The notes: generated from the sequence alone by a model not told the origin. Shown: positions 21,209 through 33,904, counted from the stretch's first letter. The stretch is 64,000 nucleotides of DNA from Paraspadella gotoi (GCA_051294375.1 CM119265.1:4467056-4531055); one strand, 5' to 3'. Translations and numbers: made by a program.

Positions 21209-23310
21209 TGCCGAGTCGGACCCCATATTTTTTCTTTTTGAGATTTTTTTTTTCTTGCGGGCGACAGCGAGTTTACACGATGAGATTATCGAAGATTGAA
21301 TTAATTGATAAAAAAATATTAATTATATGAATCAAGATTGAAACTTCTTCGCAGTCGACCGTATTTTTTACGAAAAAAATAATAACCATTTCCCTATCAT
21401 TTAATTTCTTAACTACATGTTCATAGTGTACAGAATTTTTTTGCTTGTAATCTGATCTATCTTTATTCCTTACCGAGCTTGTTCTCTCTCCTCTCCTTTC
21501 CTCTCTTCTCCTCTCTTCCACTCTCCTCTCTTCTCTTCTCCTCTCTTCTACTCTCCTCTTCTCCTCTCTTCTCCTCTCCTCTCTTCTCCTCTCTTCTCCT
21601 CTCTTCTCCTCTGTTCGTGCGCTTTTTGTGGTCATCCGTATGTTTGATGTATGTTTTTTTCCTTGTGCAGCTCTACACACCAACATCGATGGACATCCTG
21701 GAGATAAAAATTTAATTTTTTTTTCAGATTTTATGGTAAACTTTATGAAATTGTGAGACATTACGTTTGAATGATCGAAACTTCGTATGCCTAACGCAAT
21801 GCATACGCTAATTAGCATGGTTGTTACCTAAAAAGGTATCAAAATTTTTTTTCATTAATGAATATTTTATATTCATCTTCAAACTTATCAATAAATTTGC
21901 GATCATATCAATTTTTAAAATATAACTTTAGAAATATGTTTCATTGAAAATAATTTTTTTTTATCCTTATTTCATATGAGAAAAAATGATTTAAAATATA
22001 AAATTATCATATGTTTTTTAAGAGTAACGTGCATATCTGAAAGAGCAACTTAAAACTCTCATATCAGAGACTTAGCATCTAGAAATAGAAAACAGCATGG
22101 TTTTAAACTAAAAGTTATAATGTAAAATTTTCATATCTTGTAAGGTCATATCTTTGTATCATTATGGGCATCGATATAAGAATGAATAATAATTTTTTAT
22201 TTACTGTAGGCCGCAAATCAAGTAACGAAGTAAAATTTTTTTTGTGGCACGATCCCCAGAATCTAATCCAAGCCAAATCTGCAATTAGAAAATTGGAGGC
22301 ATGTATTTTAGCCACGTTGGGTATGGGCCATAGATTTAGATAAAGAATATTTTAATATGCCCAAGTTAGTTTATCCTAATTTGTCACCAATTAATTTGAC
22401 CCTTGATATCACTATGGAGAAGCATATCGTCGGAAACAAAGTCATATCTGGAATAGATTTGTTAGGGTCTGTTATCTCCAGCATATCTAATCAGTTTGGG
22501 AGTAGTAGACCCTTAACATATCTGGAATTCCTCTAGAGAACTAGAAACATTTCAACCTCGGTTGAAAACCCACATATCACTAAGGGATGTCTTGTGCATA
22601 AAGTTTATACGTTTGCGCTACTTATGTGACGCTTCACATTGTATAAACTAATGTTGATTGTTCTCAAATCATGCTTTCACGTGCGCCAACAATCACAAAT
22701 GTTTAAATGTTAGCTTCTGAAGATGTAGTTGTTGTCCACTAGACGCATATCAAGAGAAACGGCTTTGGATGAGGGCTCCGATTAATATCCATTCTCTGTC
22801 GATCCAAAACACTTTTAGAATAACATTTTGACCTGCTTCATCTTTTCTTCAAGGTCAATGATAGCCCAAGTCAGAAGGTCATGTTTCTAGGCTAGCTGAA
22901 TTCCACAGCATGAAAATTATTAACATTAGCTCTTGTTTTGAAATTAAAGGGGCTTTTTTAGAAAGAGTATTGTAATGTCTCGTAATTTTTACCAATAAAA
23001 ATTGCAATTTCAATTAAAATCGCCTCATGACAAGAAAACAAAGAAAATTAATATTTTTACCTGCTGAAAAAATTTTGTGTTTAAAGGTAATTTAAAATTT
23101 CGTGTTTAAAGGTAATTTAAAAAGTAACTCGGAAGCAGAAATGTAATTTGTAAATATTTCTTCAGTGATGCCATCGATATCGCACATTATTTGTTACAAT
23201 CCTATTTGTATTCAATTATCGGAACGTAAACTAACACTTAACTTATATGGAAATAAACGTATACACCCCAATTTTATTTTTGAAAATCAGATATTCAGAT
23301 ATTCAGATAT
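21209..23310. other. Intergenic region between the follistatin-like gene and the DUF885 gene
   Basis: The two genes converge here. There is a polypyrimidine microsatellite at 21481-21612 and otherwise AT-rich DNA, with no convincing exon. Possible polyadenylation signals for the follistatin-like gene are AATAAA-like hexamers near 21890; none is decisive. Confidence 0.5.
21481..21612. repeat. (CTCCTCTCTT)n-type polypyrimidine microsatellite
   Basis: About 130 bp of interspersed CTCTTCTC / CTCCTCTC units. Confidence 0.95.
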
Positions 23311-25273
23311 TCAATTTTTCGAGCCAAAGTTATCTATGTAGTCATGCACTACAGTTTCCAGCGTGTTCAGCGACAGACTTCCTCCGTCCAGAACCTCCCG
23401 ATGAAAGTCTTTAAGGTCAAAATGATCGCCCAGTCGAACCTCCGCCTCGTCCCGCAGTCGATGAAAGGTCATGGCTCCAATCTTGTAGGAGCAAGCTTGA
23501 CCGGGATATGCCACGTAGCGATCAACCTCAGCTTGCATTGTCTCTGACGATACGAAAGGGCAAGTTTTCACGAAATAATCGACGGCCTTTTCCTTGCTCC
23601 ACCCAAAGGCGTGGAGACCGGTGTCCAACACGAGGCGTACGCATCGCGCTAAATCGGAAATGTTGGCTCCAAAACGTTCCAAAGGCACCTCGTCGTAGAG
23701 CCCCAACTCGTTGCCGAGCGACTCGGCATACAGAGCCCATCCCTCGTTGAAAGCGTTAAAAACGGGAAATCGTGCCGGCGCCTCCGACCAGCGGCCACCA
23801 TCGTACATACGCCTAAATTCCGGGAGATCCTCCGCGGACAGCGCTCGGACGGTCTGCGTGTGATGGCCCGGCTCCGCCTCGTGGAGACAAAGCGTCGCGA
23901 GGTTGTACTTGGATCTTCGAGCGAAGGAAGCAACGTTGAGATAAAATTTGCCCGGTTCGCTGCCATCTAGCGTTCCTTGGTAGTAGCACCCCGCGGGGGT
24001 AAAGTGGTCGTCTCGTACAGGGTGGATCTCGAGGACAAAGTCGTCGCGGACTGGATCGTGGAAGACGGCGTCGAGGCGCGGACGGATCCGCCGCTCGATC
24101 AAGTCGATCACGAATTCCAACATCTCTTCCTCCGAGGAGAACTTTTGCGCGGGATCGTTGTCGAGGTAGCGCCGGAAGCCATCAAGGTCGCCCGCGAAGC
24201 CGTGGTATCGCGCCACGTCGTTCATGATGTCGAGAAGGCGCGCCACTTCCGCCAATCCCAGTTCGTGAATCTTAATGAGGTTAGGGCTAAAAATTGTTAT
24301 TGATTGTAATGGATTTAGTTTTGCAAAAAAGTCAACAATAATAATTTTGCCAGATTCTAAATTTAAGTACGAGGTAATTATATTTTTCAATTATGTATAG
24401 AATCTTTAGCTATGAAATTCAAGTTCGAATCTTCGTCAAACTCACCTCTCTCGGACCCATATTCACATCAGCGTGAAACTTGAGGCACTGCCTGTAAACA
24501 GCCTCACCTCCTAACAAGCTCGACAATCCAACCTCCTTGCGACACCGAGGGCGATACTCGTCGACGAGAAACTCCAGCATCCTCCTCGAGGCTCCGATGA
24601 CGATCGAACGCGCCTTTTGGGTAAAGTTGCTCAAAAAGTCTTCGGCCTCTTTGGGGTCGACGCCGCTCGCCGCCTTCAAGCGATTCCCCAACGTCTTCGT
24701 CCACGCGAAATCGTTTTCGAAATCCTTTGTCGTCGAGGAGACGACGGCTTTAACGATGGCATCGAGCGTCGCCGTGTGAAGCGTCCTGCCCGCTTCAATC
24801 CCCCGTCTAAACGTATCGATTTGATCTTCGATCAACCGGGGAAACGCCTCCAACGTCGCCATGACGTCACGGGCGTCGGAGAGCGTCTCCAACGGCCTCC
24901 GGTCCAGAATCCGGTCAACCAACGACACAGGCGTGTCGAAGGGACCAATCGGAGCGTGCTGATTGGCGATTCGGTTGCCATGGGCAAAGGTTTCCACGTT
25001 GCAAGCCAACATGGCGGCGTCGATGCGATCTTTGGGTCGCAAGCGGTCGGACTCGACGATGCGTTGAAGGCGCAAGGAGAATTCTCGGGCGGCGGCGACG
25101 CGACGGGCGACCGAGGCGGCGTCGAGACGATCCATCGGCGTCGTCGGCCGTCGCCCCAACATCGCCGTCAAGTAGGGACTTTCTCGTTGGCGCCAAGACC
25201 AAAAGTCTTCGACGAGGGAGGGAATGTCGTCGCTCGTTTCCCCGTCGCCGAGCTTTGGCTTTTCCACGGGCAT
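23311..25273 (-). CDS. DUF885-family zinc peptidase-like protein, two exons, ~595 aa
   Basis: Exon 1 is 25273-24446 and exon 2 is 24270-23311 (stop TAA), joined in phase 0 through GAGAG|GTGAGT and ATTAAG|ATTCAC. The product reads ...GPRE|IHELGLAEVARLLD, matching the conserved PEEIHELGL-like stretch of the family. Catalytic-type motifs: HEAEPGHH at about residues 406-413 (HExxxGH zinc-binding pattern) and NEGWALYAE at about 451-459 (likely third ligand). The C-terminal YPGQACSYKIG and FDLKDFHREVLDGG blocks are also typical. Length matches the usual 550-600 aa. I see no signal peptide, so a cytosolic enzyme is likely; a metallopeptidase role for the family is inferred from motifs rather than well-established biochemistry. 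The start could be MPVEKPK (25273) or six codons earlier (25291); I chose the first since the longer form adds only MFILLV. Exons are CpG-rich, unlike flanking DNA. Confidence 0.9.
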
Positions 25274-26751
25274 TACTAGGAGTATAAACAATGGACGACG
25301 GCGTTTTTATTTTTTTCCCCCCACAAAATCTAATAATGAAAAAAAAAAAAGAAAGAAATTTGAAAAGCAGTTGCATTAAACCGGTATTAGAAACTCGTTT
25401 TACGCTCGGAAATTTTTTTTTTTTTTTAAGGATGTCAAAAAATATTCGTAAGTTTTGCTGATCTATTCTATCTCTATAATGAAACATTTTTTGAAATATT
25501 ATACCACTTAATTGATAGAGAAGCCAGGTACTCTGGGAGAGAATAAACGAGATTGTGACAGAATCTTGATTGAAAGCTTGCAGAGACCTGCTATGTAATT
25601 ATCTTTTAAGAGTGATGGATGCCTTAAACCATCATCGCCTGTCCAAAGTCAGGAGTAAGCTAGCTTATTTATTAAATGAATGGATGTTAGACCTATTGCA
25701 TCAAGTGGTTTGATGTGTTCGATCTTTAGTTAAAAAAATTTTTAAAAATAGTGTAAAATCCACCATGAAAACCTTTTTACCGAATGCTTATTCACAAAAA
25801 CAGCTCCCTGTGATAAATCAGTAATTTTTTTCGAAAATCTTAAATCTTTCGACAACTCGCACAGCCTCTCCTACAGGATCCTGGCATAATCCTAATATTT
25901 CCGTTAGATTTCAGAAAGATAAAAAAGAATAAGATAAGAAGTTTGAATAAAACGTAGAAGGTAAAAGCCAAATTACTAGGTAATATTTTGATCTTTTTTA
26001 GTTTTATTTTTTCTCTTATTTTTCTTTCACATTTTCGGAATGAATTATCTTTACAATATCAGGCAGTTAAGAAAGAATATTCTAAAAGAGTATTACCTAT
26101 ATGGTTTCTTTATCTTTTCAATTATTTACTCATATTTATTTATTTATTTATCTACATATTTATTTACAGAAATTTATTTACCTCGTCTTTAATTTTTACC
26201 CAATATTTAAAATTTTTATATTGAGAATTTTTCAAAATCTTTTGTTTTTCTCGTGTTGGACTTACAGCCATCTGTAAAACATATTTAGCCGTGGATTTGT
26301 TTTTCTTGGATATTTAAGAAAGATATAGTTATGAATATGAAGTTGGATTAAGGACAAAATAAAAGCGTTTTAGTTAAATACAAGCCAATATTAGCAGAAT
26401 AGTTTCAGGTTTTGACTATAAGTTTAGTGCACTGTACTGTTTTAAACGGAGGGCCCAGTTGCTTCGTGTATGTATGTGTCTGTATTTCTGTAAATCTTTT
26501 CAAAACACGTTTATACAACATCATCTTTATATGTATGTAGATTCAATCATTCTTAAACAATCATATCAATGCTAAAAGCGATACAAAAAAGAAAAAAGTA
26601 TCTTTTCTTATTTTCTTTTTTTCTCTTTTCGATTTTTCGTCGTTGACTTTGAGCAAAGGACGCGAAGCCGATGGCGAGAGAGACTGAAAAGAAAAGAAGG
26701 AAATAAAAGCAGGCGACTGGAAGGACATCTTTTGTGAATATCTTTGGAGAA

Positions 26752-26753
<2 letters not shown>

Positions 26754-26808
<55 letters not shown>
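26754..26808. repeat. (GA)n microsatellite
   Basis: About 55 bp of pure GA dinucleotide. Confidence 0.98.
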
Positions 26809-26810
<2 letters not shown>

Positions 26811-26878
26811 AAAAGTATATGGTGTAACTAAAAAAATGAAAATTAAAATGTAAGATAAACAGAAAAAAATGAAATGAA

Positions 26879-26922
26879 CCTATACTATACTATACTATAC
26901 TATACTATACTATACTATACAC
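26879..26922. repeat. (TATAC)n pentanucleotide repeat
   Basis: About eight to nine perfect tandem TATAC units. Confidence 0.97.
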
Positions 26923-27270
26923 AAAGTAAGAATAGAAATGCTGAAATGAATTCAGAGAAATGAAGAGAAAACAAAATACAACAGAAAGAAAGCAGTATAA
27001 AAAGACAAAAGAATTGTGTAAAAAAATTCATTCTGTTCTGTGGTACTAAATGTTTAAAAACTTTTTACTAATAGTAATAGCAGTCATTTTTGACAGTCAA
27101 CCTAAAAGACCGACCTCAAAACTTTTTATAAAGTCGCGGCATGCTGCGTGTAAAAAAGCTTAAAAAAGCTTAAAAAAGCTGAAAAAAGATTTTAAAAAAG
27201 ATTTTTTTTCAATCTCCAGTTCTGCCAATTTCATTTTTGATTTTTTCCGATTCGACGATTGGGTCTCAAA

Positions 27271-27306
27271 TGAGAGAGAGAGGGAAATTGAAAGAGAGAG
27301 AGAGAA

Positions 27307-27373
<67 letters not shown>

Positions 27374-27395
27374 TAGAGAGAGAGCGAGAGAGAGC
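27271..27395. repeat. (GA)n microsatellite
   Basis: Interrupted GA/GAAA tract of about 120 bp. Confidence 0.97.
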
Positions 27396-28335
27396 GTGGT
27401 AGAATTCTGTGAATTTTTTTTCTGCGATTTATTTTCTCCTAACGCTTCGTTTGATTTTATTTCCGGCTATAAAAAAAAAAAAAAGAAAAAAAATTTGAAG
27501 GGAACCGATTCTTTGATTAGAGACGAAAGAATTTCAATCGCACATCGATTTTATTTCTTCTGTCGTCTTCCATGTACCCAAGGACCATTTTCCCTTATGA
27601 TGATTTTTCTGCAATGATGGAACTATTTTCAGGAAAAATTTTCTCGCTAATCATATCATGAGCGATAGCGATATCACGAACAGATACAGCTCATGTTGGT
27701 ATTTTTTTAGTTTTGCCCTTAAATTAAGAATATTCTTGGGTCCGAGTTTGTGGAATTTGTATGTACGTATTCCGGATTAGCTAGTATTGAGTAAGAAAAA
27801 AAGCTTTACGAACCATTAACAATAATCATTTTTATCAATTGATCTAGTACTCGTTGACCTTCCAGTTCCACTGTACATATTAGTTACGGAACGTTTCCGA
27901 CACATTTGACTTTTTAAAAAAAAAAGAGAATCGTTATTTAATAATTTCTGACAAAGATATACTCTATATACACTCAAGATTAAACGCTATTGTCTTCACA
28001 AACTCTTTCCCTCACATATGATCGCTAAGGAAACTATTGAGGTGATTTAGCGATTTAGAGAATTGAAAGATATGAAATAAGTACGACCAATATATAAATG
28101 TCAGATTAAGTAAAGAGGGATATATATTTAGAAAAAAAAAAAGAGAGAGAAAAAAAACCATAGTCCGATCTTGTGTCGCTGCCGTGATCTTCTTCCTTCG
28201 GTGCTTGTCGAATCCTGCGTCCTAATGGCGTCTCTTTGGCCGATGTGCCGAGGGAAACCCGACGCCTAATGGCGCCTCTGGTCCACGAATGTCCACTTCA
28301 ACGTTTTTCCTTTTTTTTTCGGGTTTCTTAGGAAA

Positions 28336-28351
28336 TTGTCGTCGTCGTCGA

Positions 28352-28408
<57 letters not shown>

Positions 28409-28418
28409 AGTCGTCGTC
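28336..28418. repeat. (GTC)n trinucleotide expansion
   Basis: About 27 GTC repeats with one or two interruptions. The overlapping poly-Asp, poly-Arg and poly-Thr frames are consequences of the repeat; no flanking coding evidence. Confidence 0.97.
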
Positions 28419-28607
28419 AGTGGCGGCGACTTTGTTCTGTGTTGACCTCGACACAAACAGAAGGGGAAATCTGGAGAAAAACAGGGCGAAAATGAAAGAG
28501 GTGAGGAAGCGGGTGAGGCTGGCGGGTTGATCGTAAGTAAGGCGCTTGAGCGAAGAAGAAATATCTCAATTCTCAAGTAAAGTGACATTGTACATGGTAT
28601 AATAAAT

Positions 28608-28830
28608 ATTATACAATATGCATATTCATATTGCATAATGAGGATGAAATGAAGTAATTAAACTTCGTGGAAAGCGAAAGTAAGAAAAAATTCGGGTTCA
28701 GCATTCGATATGAGNNNNNNNNNNTAAACATTATACAATATGCATATTGCATAATGAGGATGAAATGAAGTAATTAAATTTCGTGGAAAGCGAAAGTAAG
28801 ACAAATTTCGGATTCAGCATTCGATATGAG
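28608..28830. repeat. Near-identical ~100 bp sequence on both sides of a 10-N gap
   Basis: 28608-28714 and 28729-28830 both run from ATTATACAATATGCATATT through GGATGAAATGAAGTAATTAA and GTGGAAAGCGAAAGTAAG to CAGCATTCGATATGAG. The left copy stops exactly at the gap (28715-28724). This is most simply two overlapping contig ends left unmerged. Confidence 0.9.
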
Positions 28831-29471
28831 GCGTTCAGCATGCTTCGGTGATATTAGAATGGTATGGTATTGCATGGTTATTGACTAAGGCGATATTTAC
28901 TCATAATTTAGCAATTGCAGAGGTCGAATTAATAAAATTCGATATACCGATATAGGGATTACTGATTACGGATTAGCGGCGTGGGTCAGTTGTAGTAAGA
29001 CTAGTTTTGTTTTAATTTCGGGAGAGAGGGGGTAAGGCCGAAGTTATTTGGGTGTGTGGGTGAATGCTCAAGGTGCGGCGAGTCGAGGTAAGTTGAGAGG
29101 AAACAAGAAAAAAAAAACGCGGAAAGTCAAGGATCATTTGGCAAAGACGAGTTTTCCTGATTCTTAAAAAAAAACAACTTTGGACAACAGAGATATTGGG
29201 AGCCATCGGCAATGGTGACGATGGTGTGCGGGTCATTCGCAATGGTGAGTCTGGGAAAGGTCACCCGGGATTCTGACATTAACAGGATTGATGTTACTGT
29301 TAACGTGAAAAGATTCATAAGGAGAGTTAAAGGATTGGAGAGGGAATGTAATCTGCCGGCTAAGCATATATTTTTTAAGCTCTTTTATTGTGACCAAAAT
29401 CCATGCAAAAAACAATGATTATTTACAACAAACCGGTATCGATTACTGTCCATAATTTTTTAAAACTTTTC

Positions 29472-29596
29472 AGATCATCATCGTCATCATCATCGTCATC
29501 ATCGTCATCGTCGTCATCATCATCATCCATAACTGTTTTCAAGATTCCCTCATTATGAACTCGCGATCATCTTCATCATCCTCGTCGTCGTCTTCG
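29472..29596. repeat. (ATC)n/(GTC)n interrupted trinucleotide tract
   Basis: ATC/GTC triplets from about 29474 to 29530, then again from about 29567 to 29596, encode poly-Ser in an open frame starting 29555. The frame is low complexity and I do not call it a gene. Confidence 0.9.
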
Positions 29597-29737
29597 CCTT
29601 GGATAGACGCGAGGTCGTCGGTTCCGGTGTCATGTTTTCGGGTCATTCAGACGCCCCGTCATTCGTATGCGAAGCAACAACAAATGAACAACCGGCGACG
29701 GCCAGCGCCTCTACCGCCCCGAACTTTGACACGCTGC

Positions 29738-29738
<1 letters not shown>

Positions 29739-29781
<43 letters not shown>

Positions 29782-29787
29782 AGAGAG

Positions 29788-29823
<36 letters not shown>
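29739..29823. repeat. (GA)n microsatellite
   Basis: Interrupted GA tract. Confidence 0.97.
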
Positions 29824-29828
<5 letters not shown>

Positions 29829-30244
29829 AAAGAAAAGACTCGAACGTGAAGAAAAGAGAGAGGGGGAATTTTAAATGATGGGAAATCAATGAGATCGGGA
29901 GGCCTTCTCCGAGTTGTTTTAAGTAGAGAGAAGCGGAAGGATATTTGGGATAAGATCAGTGGGAGATTCGACAATGAGCTGTTGCGAGGGAACCGTGAAG
30001 TTCGTGAAAAGCTGAAGTAAACCGCGGAATGAGAATATGAGCTAAAAGAAGGAGACCATGATGGATTCCATCGTTATTGAGCTCTTGTTAGTAGCATATA
30101 GTGATATCTATGTATAATAATACTTGAGATACAAACCGCCCGAACGCAGAGACAGCTTCTACTTCACAAAAAAAAAGGGGAAAAAAAGGGGAAAAAATCC
30201 GTTGCTCGACTTTTTCTCTTTTCCCTCCCGATAATAAAGTCAAT

Positions 30245-30760
30245 TCCGAGGGCCGCCATTTTGTCGCTCGATACTAGAGTCTAATTTCGTCGACGCGCCG
30301 ACGGGAAAACAAGATTTAGTTGCCATAGAAACGACTCGGGCTTTCGGCCTTCCTCCGATTTTTTTTTCCAGGCTTCCTGAGTTGAGAGACTGGGCTTGAG
30401 GAAAATCGTGAGATGGAGAGAGTAGAGGGGGGGAAAAGTGGGAGAGCGAAAGAGAGAGACAAAAGCCGGCTTCTTTTTCTCAACGGCGCCTCTACGCGCC
30501 GTTAGTGCCAACGTGGACCGGTCTAAACTCTTATAGGAACTGGGTCAGGGTTAGGACTAACGCCATCGCCGACGCTCGCGCCGCCACAGCCGCCGCCCCT
30601 GCCGCCGCCCCTGCCGCCGCAGCCGCCTGAGCCATCGATTTTCTTTTGAAGGAATATCCTTCTCTCGCTTTCAGCGGAACCACCCTTCCAGACTCAACTC
30701 GTGGCCCCCTGACGATTCTGGAAAAACGTTTGGTGAGTAGGGGTTGACCCACCTATGCCT

Positions 30761-30848
<88 letters not shown>

Positions 30849-32330
30849 AAGAGAAAAAAGTAAAGAAGAGGAACGCTTTCGTAAGAGAGAGAGAGAGAGA
30901 GCTCTAGACAGAGAGAGAAAAAAGAGAGAGACGGAGAGACGGAGAGACAGAGACGGAGAAATGCGAGGCGAAGAAAAAAAGGTTTCATTGGCCCTTAACT
31001 CGGTTAGGGACGTCGATGATCCCGGCAAAGAGTCGAAGAGGCTCTTTTGTCTCGAGGGCGACCAGAGTTCAAGATGGCTAAGAGTTTTTCTTATTCTTTC
31101 TTCCCCTTTTCCTTTTTTTTTAGTCTCTCACACTGAGTCTTTTTTTTTCGACCGCGTTGCATTTTGTTGCAGCTTGGCCGCCATGTTGTTCTCAATGTTG
31201 TACGATTGATTTTTCGGAGTAAAGAAAATAGCAATGTAAGGTGAAGAACAATCGAGATGGCAGCTCAGAACATTTGTATTAAATCTAGCACAGATTCCAC
31301 AGAGTCACCCTTCGAGAGCAATCACCTTGTTCCGTGATTTTTTTCTCGTCAGGCGTAAAATGCAGCACGAGAAGAGGATGCGCCGGGGGGGGGGGGCGGA
31401 AAGAAGGGGGGGATGGAGAAAGGGGGCGGATCCACCTCAATCCCCGTCAGACTTCAATTATCGACGGATTTCAAGACGAGGATTCCAAACGTCAAAAAAT
31501 CCTGATGCTTTTTGGATCGTCATGGGAACGAGCGGGGAGAATGCCGTCCGAATGTTTTAAGCCGGCGACGACGTAGAGATGACGCGTCGATAGCGACGAA
31601 GGCGACGTGACGTCGTTGTGACGATGACAAGATGGCGCGATTGTGCTATGTTCGAGCCTTGTTTCAATATTCAACGTTCCTAAGTCGTATTTACTAAAAC
31701 TTAAATTTTCTGGAGAAATAAATAATTTGAAAGGTCGCGCGAGTTTTTTGTAATCAGGGTCATTTTGTTTTTCAGTTTCAAAATCTGCGAGTTGCTTCCT
31801 TTTTAATTTTTTTCCCCCCTTTTCCCTTCGTTCATTTGTACCATTATAGTCTCTCTTTTTTTTTCCTTCAGATGCTCTTACATTTCCCTCATCGATTTTC
31901 TCTTGTGATTTTCCCGAAATAGAATCCCCATCGGATTCGTCCGCCGCCGCCTCCGCTGCCGCTGCCGCTGCCGCTTCCGTTACTCCTCTCTGAATCCCCT
32001 GGCGGTCGCTCCACGAAATGAGAAACAAATGCCGCCGCCCGTCTGGGGAGGGTCGGCGACGGAAGCTGTCGGAGCAGCCGCAGAGCCGCTAGTAGAATCG
32101 GGCTAAGAGGTGGCGGAGACGGCGAAGGCGGAGATGGCGGAGAAGGCGGCGAAGCGAACGGAAGGAACTGAGGTTGCTGCGGCAGTGGATGCGGCGGCGG
32201 CGGCGGCGGTAGGCAATCATTTAGCCATTTGCAAGGAAAACGGTGCGACGTTGCGAGGAGGGATGAAGAAAGAGAGAGAGATAGAGATGGGGTGCGGTTA
32301 ATAGAGATCGTCGCCAATTTCGGTTTGACT
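30245..32330. promoter_or_regulatory. CpG-rich, promoter-like stretch with repeated YY1/Pho-type motifs
   Basis: Motifs of the AAGATGGCG / GCCGCCAT type occur at about 30252 (GCCGCCATTTT), 31070 (AAGATGGCT), 31169 (GCCGCCATGTT) and 31630 (AAGATGGCG). (GCC)n- and Ala/Pro-coding triplet runs lie at 30582-30630, 31935-31978 and 32120-32215. Such motifs are typical near metazoan transcription starts and 5' UTRs. No first coding exon can be fixed, so which gene is served is unknown. Confidence 0.35.
30757..30842. repeat. (GA)n microsatellite
   Basis: About 85 bp of GA with one GGA interruption; GA-rich sequence continues to about 30960. Confidence 0.97.
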
Positions 32331-33747
32331 GTTTGGCGGGATTGTGACTCTGATTGGAGAAAAAACCTGTTGATTATTGAGACGAAATATAAAAGTTGTT
32401 AGTGCATTTTCTTGATTGGAAGCTTTTTTGTTTATGATTGACTTGAGTGATTTTCTCAAGTTGTCGCTTGGTAGTCACTTGAGCTGCAACAGCTTGCTTT
32501 TTAGTAATGTTTATAGTTTAATTCGCTGCACCTGCATACGAAATAAAGAAGATGTAGCTAAGGCAATCAGACATATTTTAGTGTTCATTTCTTCACTTTT
32601 TTTTAAATATGAAGGTCGAGGATGGCGTTTTTTTTATATTTCGGCAAATACAATATAATAAAAACTATGGCAAAGTACTCCTTACGTCGTAAATAATAAT
32701 TTACGTGGACTTAAGGGAGAATTAAATTCGCCAAGTGTGTACAAGAAAATAATAGTTATTAGTACATATTTACCCCAGTCTGTATACAATATTTGCACTG
32801 CAATATGCAAATGAGACTTTCAATACAACTGTTTTTCGACTGATGAGCCGGGAAAATTTTTTGTTCCCAAAACAGCCTGTCGCTCTAAGCAACTCTTTTA
32901 TCGCTTACAGCTTGATGTAGCAGTGAAGTTTTGAACCGAAAGTTACAATCAAAGGACCAATAGTTCCAACTTGACCATTTCCGTCCAAACCTATCGTTTT
33001 TTGCCCGACCTTTCGGTCAGTCCGAATTTTTTTTCCCCTTCCGCCCAATTTTTTTTTTTGCTGCCTCGAAAACGAGTTAATTGGCTTTCGACGTCAAATT
33101 CGTTGAAAAGTCTGACCCGCGTCAGACGCGTCAGTCGTAGCGCGACGTCGCAGCAGCGTGACGGCTAATCGCCGTCGGAAAAGTGTGACATTTGAGCGAC
33201 GTCAGGGGAGCGCGACTGCTCTTGGAAGCGTAACAGAAAACCTCTTTTTACTTTTCGCAGATTGAAATTTTCGATGCGTGTCATTGGAGCAACTGTAAGA
33301 ATAGCGGTAAAAAAAGGTTTTAGATAGGTTTTGTGAAATTAAAATAACATCTAGTGATTGGTATAGCCTAAATCACCCAGAACTAAGACTAAGACACTAA
33401 ATTACATAATTATTACTAAATGATTAACAAATGCTAATGATTACAATAACCATCATGAACTACGAGGGAAGCATTATTTATAATCAAATCATAGCCATTC
33501 GTACTTTAACTCCTTTTTAAAAAAAATTTTCATTGTTTCTTAACCAGATGGCTGAGTTAACCTAATTTAAACCCAACTTTTTTCAATTAAAGATTCAGGG
33601 GCCCTTCTTTGAAATTGAAACCTGACCTTCACTCGTAAAATTTCGGAACATTACGAAACTATAACTTAAAACTGAATAAAAGCAAATTTTTATAGTTAAA
33701 TATCTTTGTATTTTGACTTTCTTTTTGCTGTTTGAATTAGTTTAGTC
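32331..33747. other. AT-rich intergenic stretch
   Basis: No exon, RNA gene or repeat is recognised; it leads up to the hairpin at 33749. Confidence 0.5.
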
Positions 33748-33748
33748 T

Positions 33749-33904
33749 TTTAGAGGTAATAACGAAAAATCCGTTGTAACAGCAATTTAGTTTTTATTAT
33801 AATGTTTCGACTCTTCATGAAGACTCGTAATAAGAGTCGAAACATGTCCATTATAATAAAAACTAAATTGCTGTTACAACGGATTTTTCGTTATTACCTC
33901 TAAA
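33749..33904. mobile_element. Foldback element with perfect 56-bp arms and a structured loop
   Basis: Positions 33749-33804 and 33849-33904 are exact reverse complements (TTTAGAGGTAATAACG ... CGTTATTACCTCTAAA). The 44-nt loop has a second inverted pair (TTTCGACTCTT at 33805-33815 with AAGAGTCGAAA at 33832-33842) and the string GAGTCGAAACATGTC. It has the shape of a foldback MITE or of a transcript-level hairpin. Confidence 0.85.

Larger units (their letters stand above)
25292..30247. other. Non-coding stretch rich in microsatellites
   Basis: No credible gene. It contains AT-rich DNA (25.3-26.7 kb), GA tracts, a TATAC array, a (GTC)n run, a duplicated contig end around a 10-N gap and an (ATC/GTC)n run. 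The DUF885 promoter should lie just right of 25291. Confidence 0.5.

Noticed and set aside
24617-25279. Plus-strand 220-aa frame
   Set aside because: Shadow of the DUF885 exon on the minus strand, which has clear family motifs.
26879-26922. CRISPR-like or spacer-repeat array
   Set aside because: Simple pentanucleotide microsatellite in animal DNA; no spacers.
28266-28636. Poly-Asp / poly-Thr / poly-Arg proteins
   Set aside because: All are phases of one (GTC)n repeat with no flanking coding evidence.
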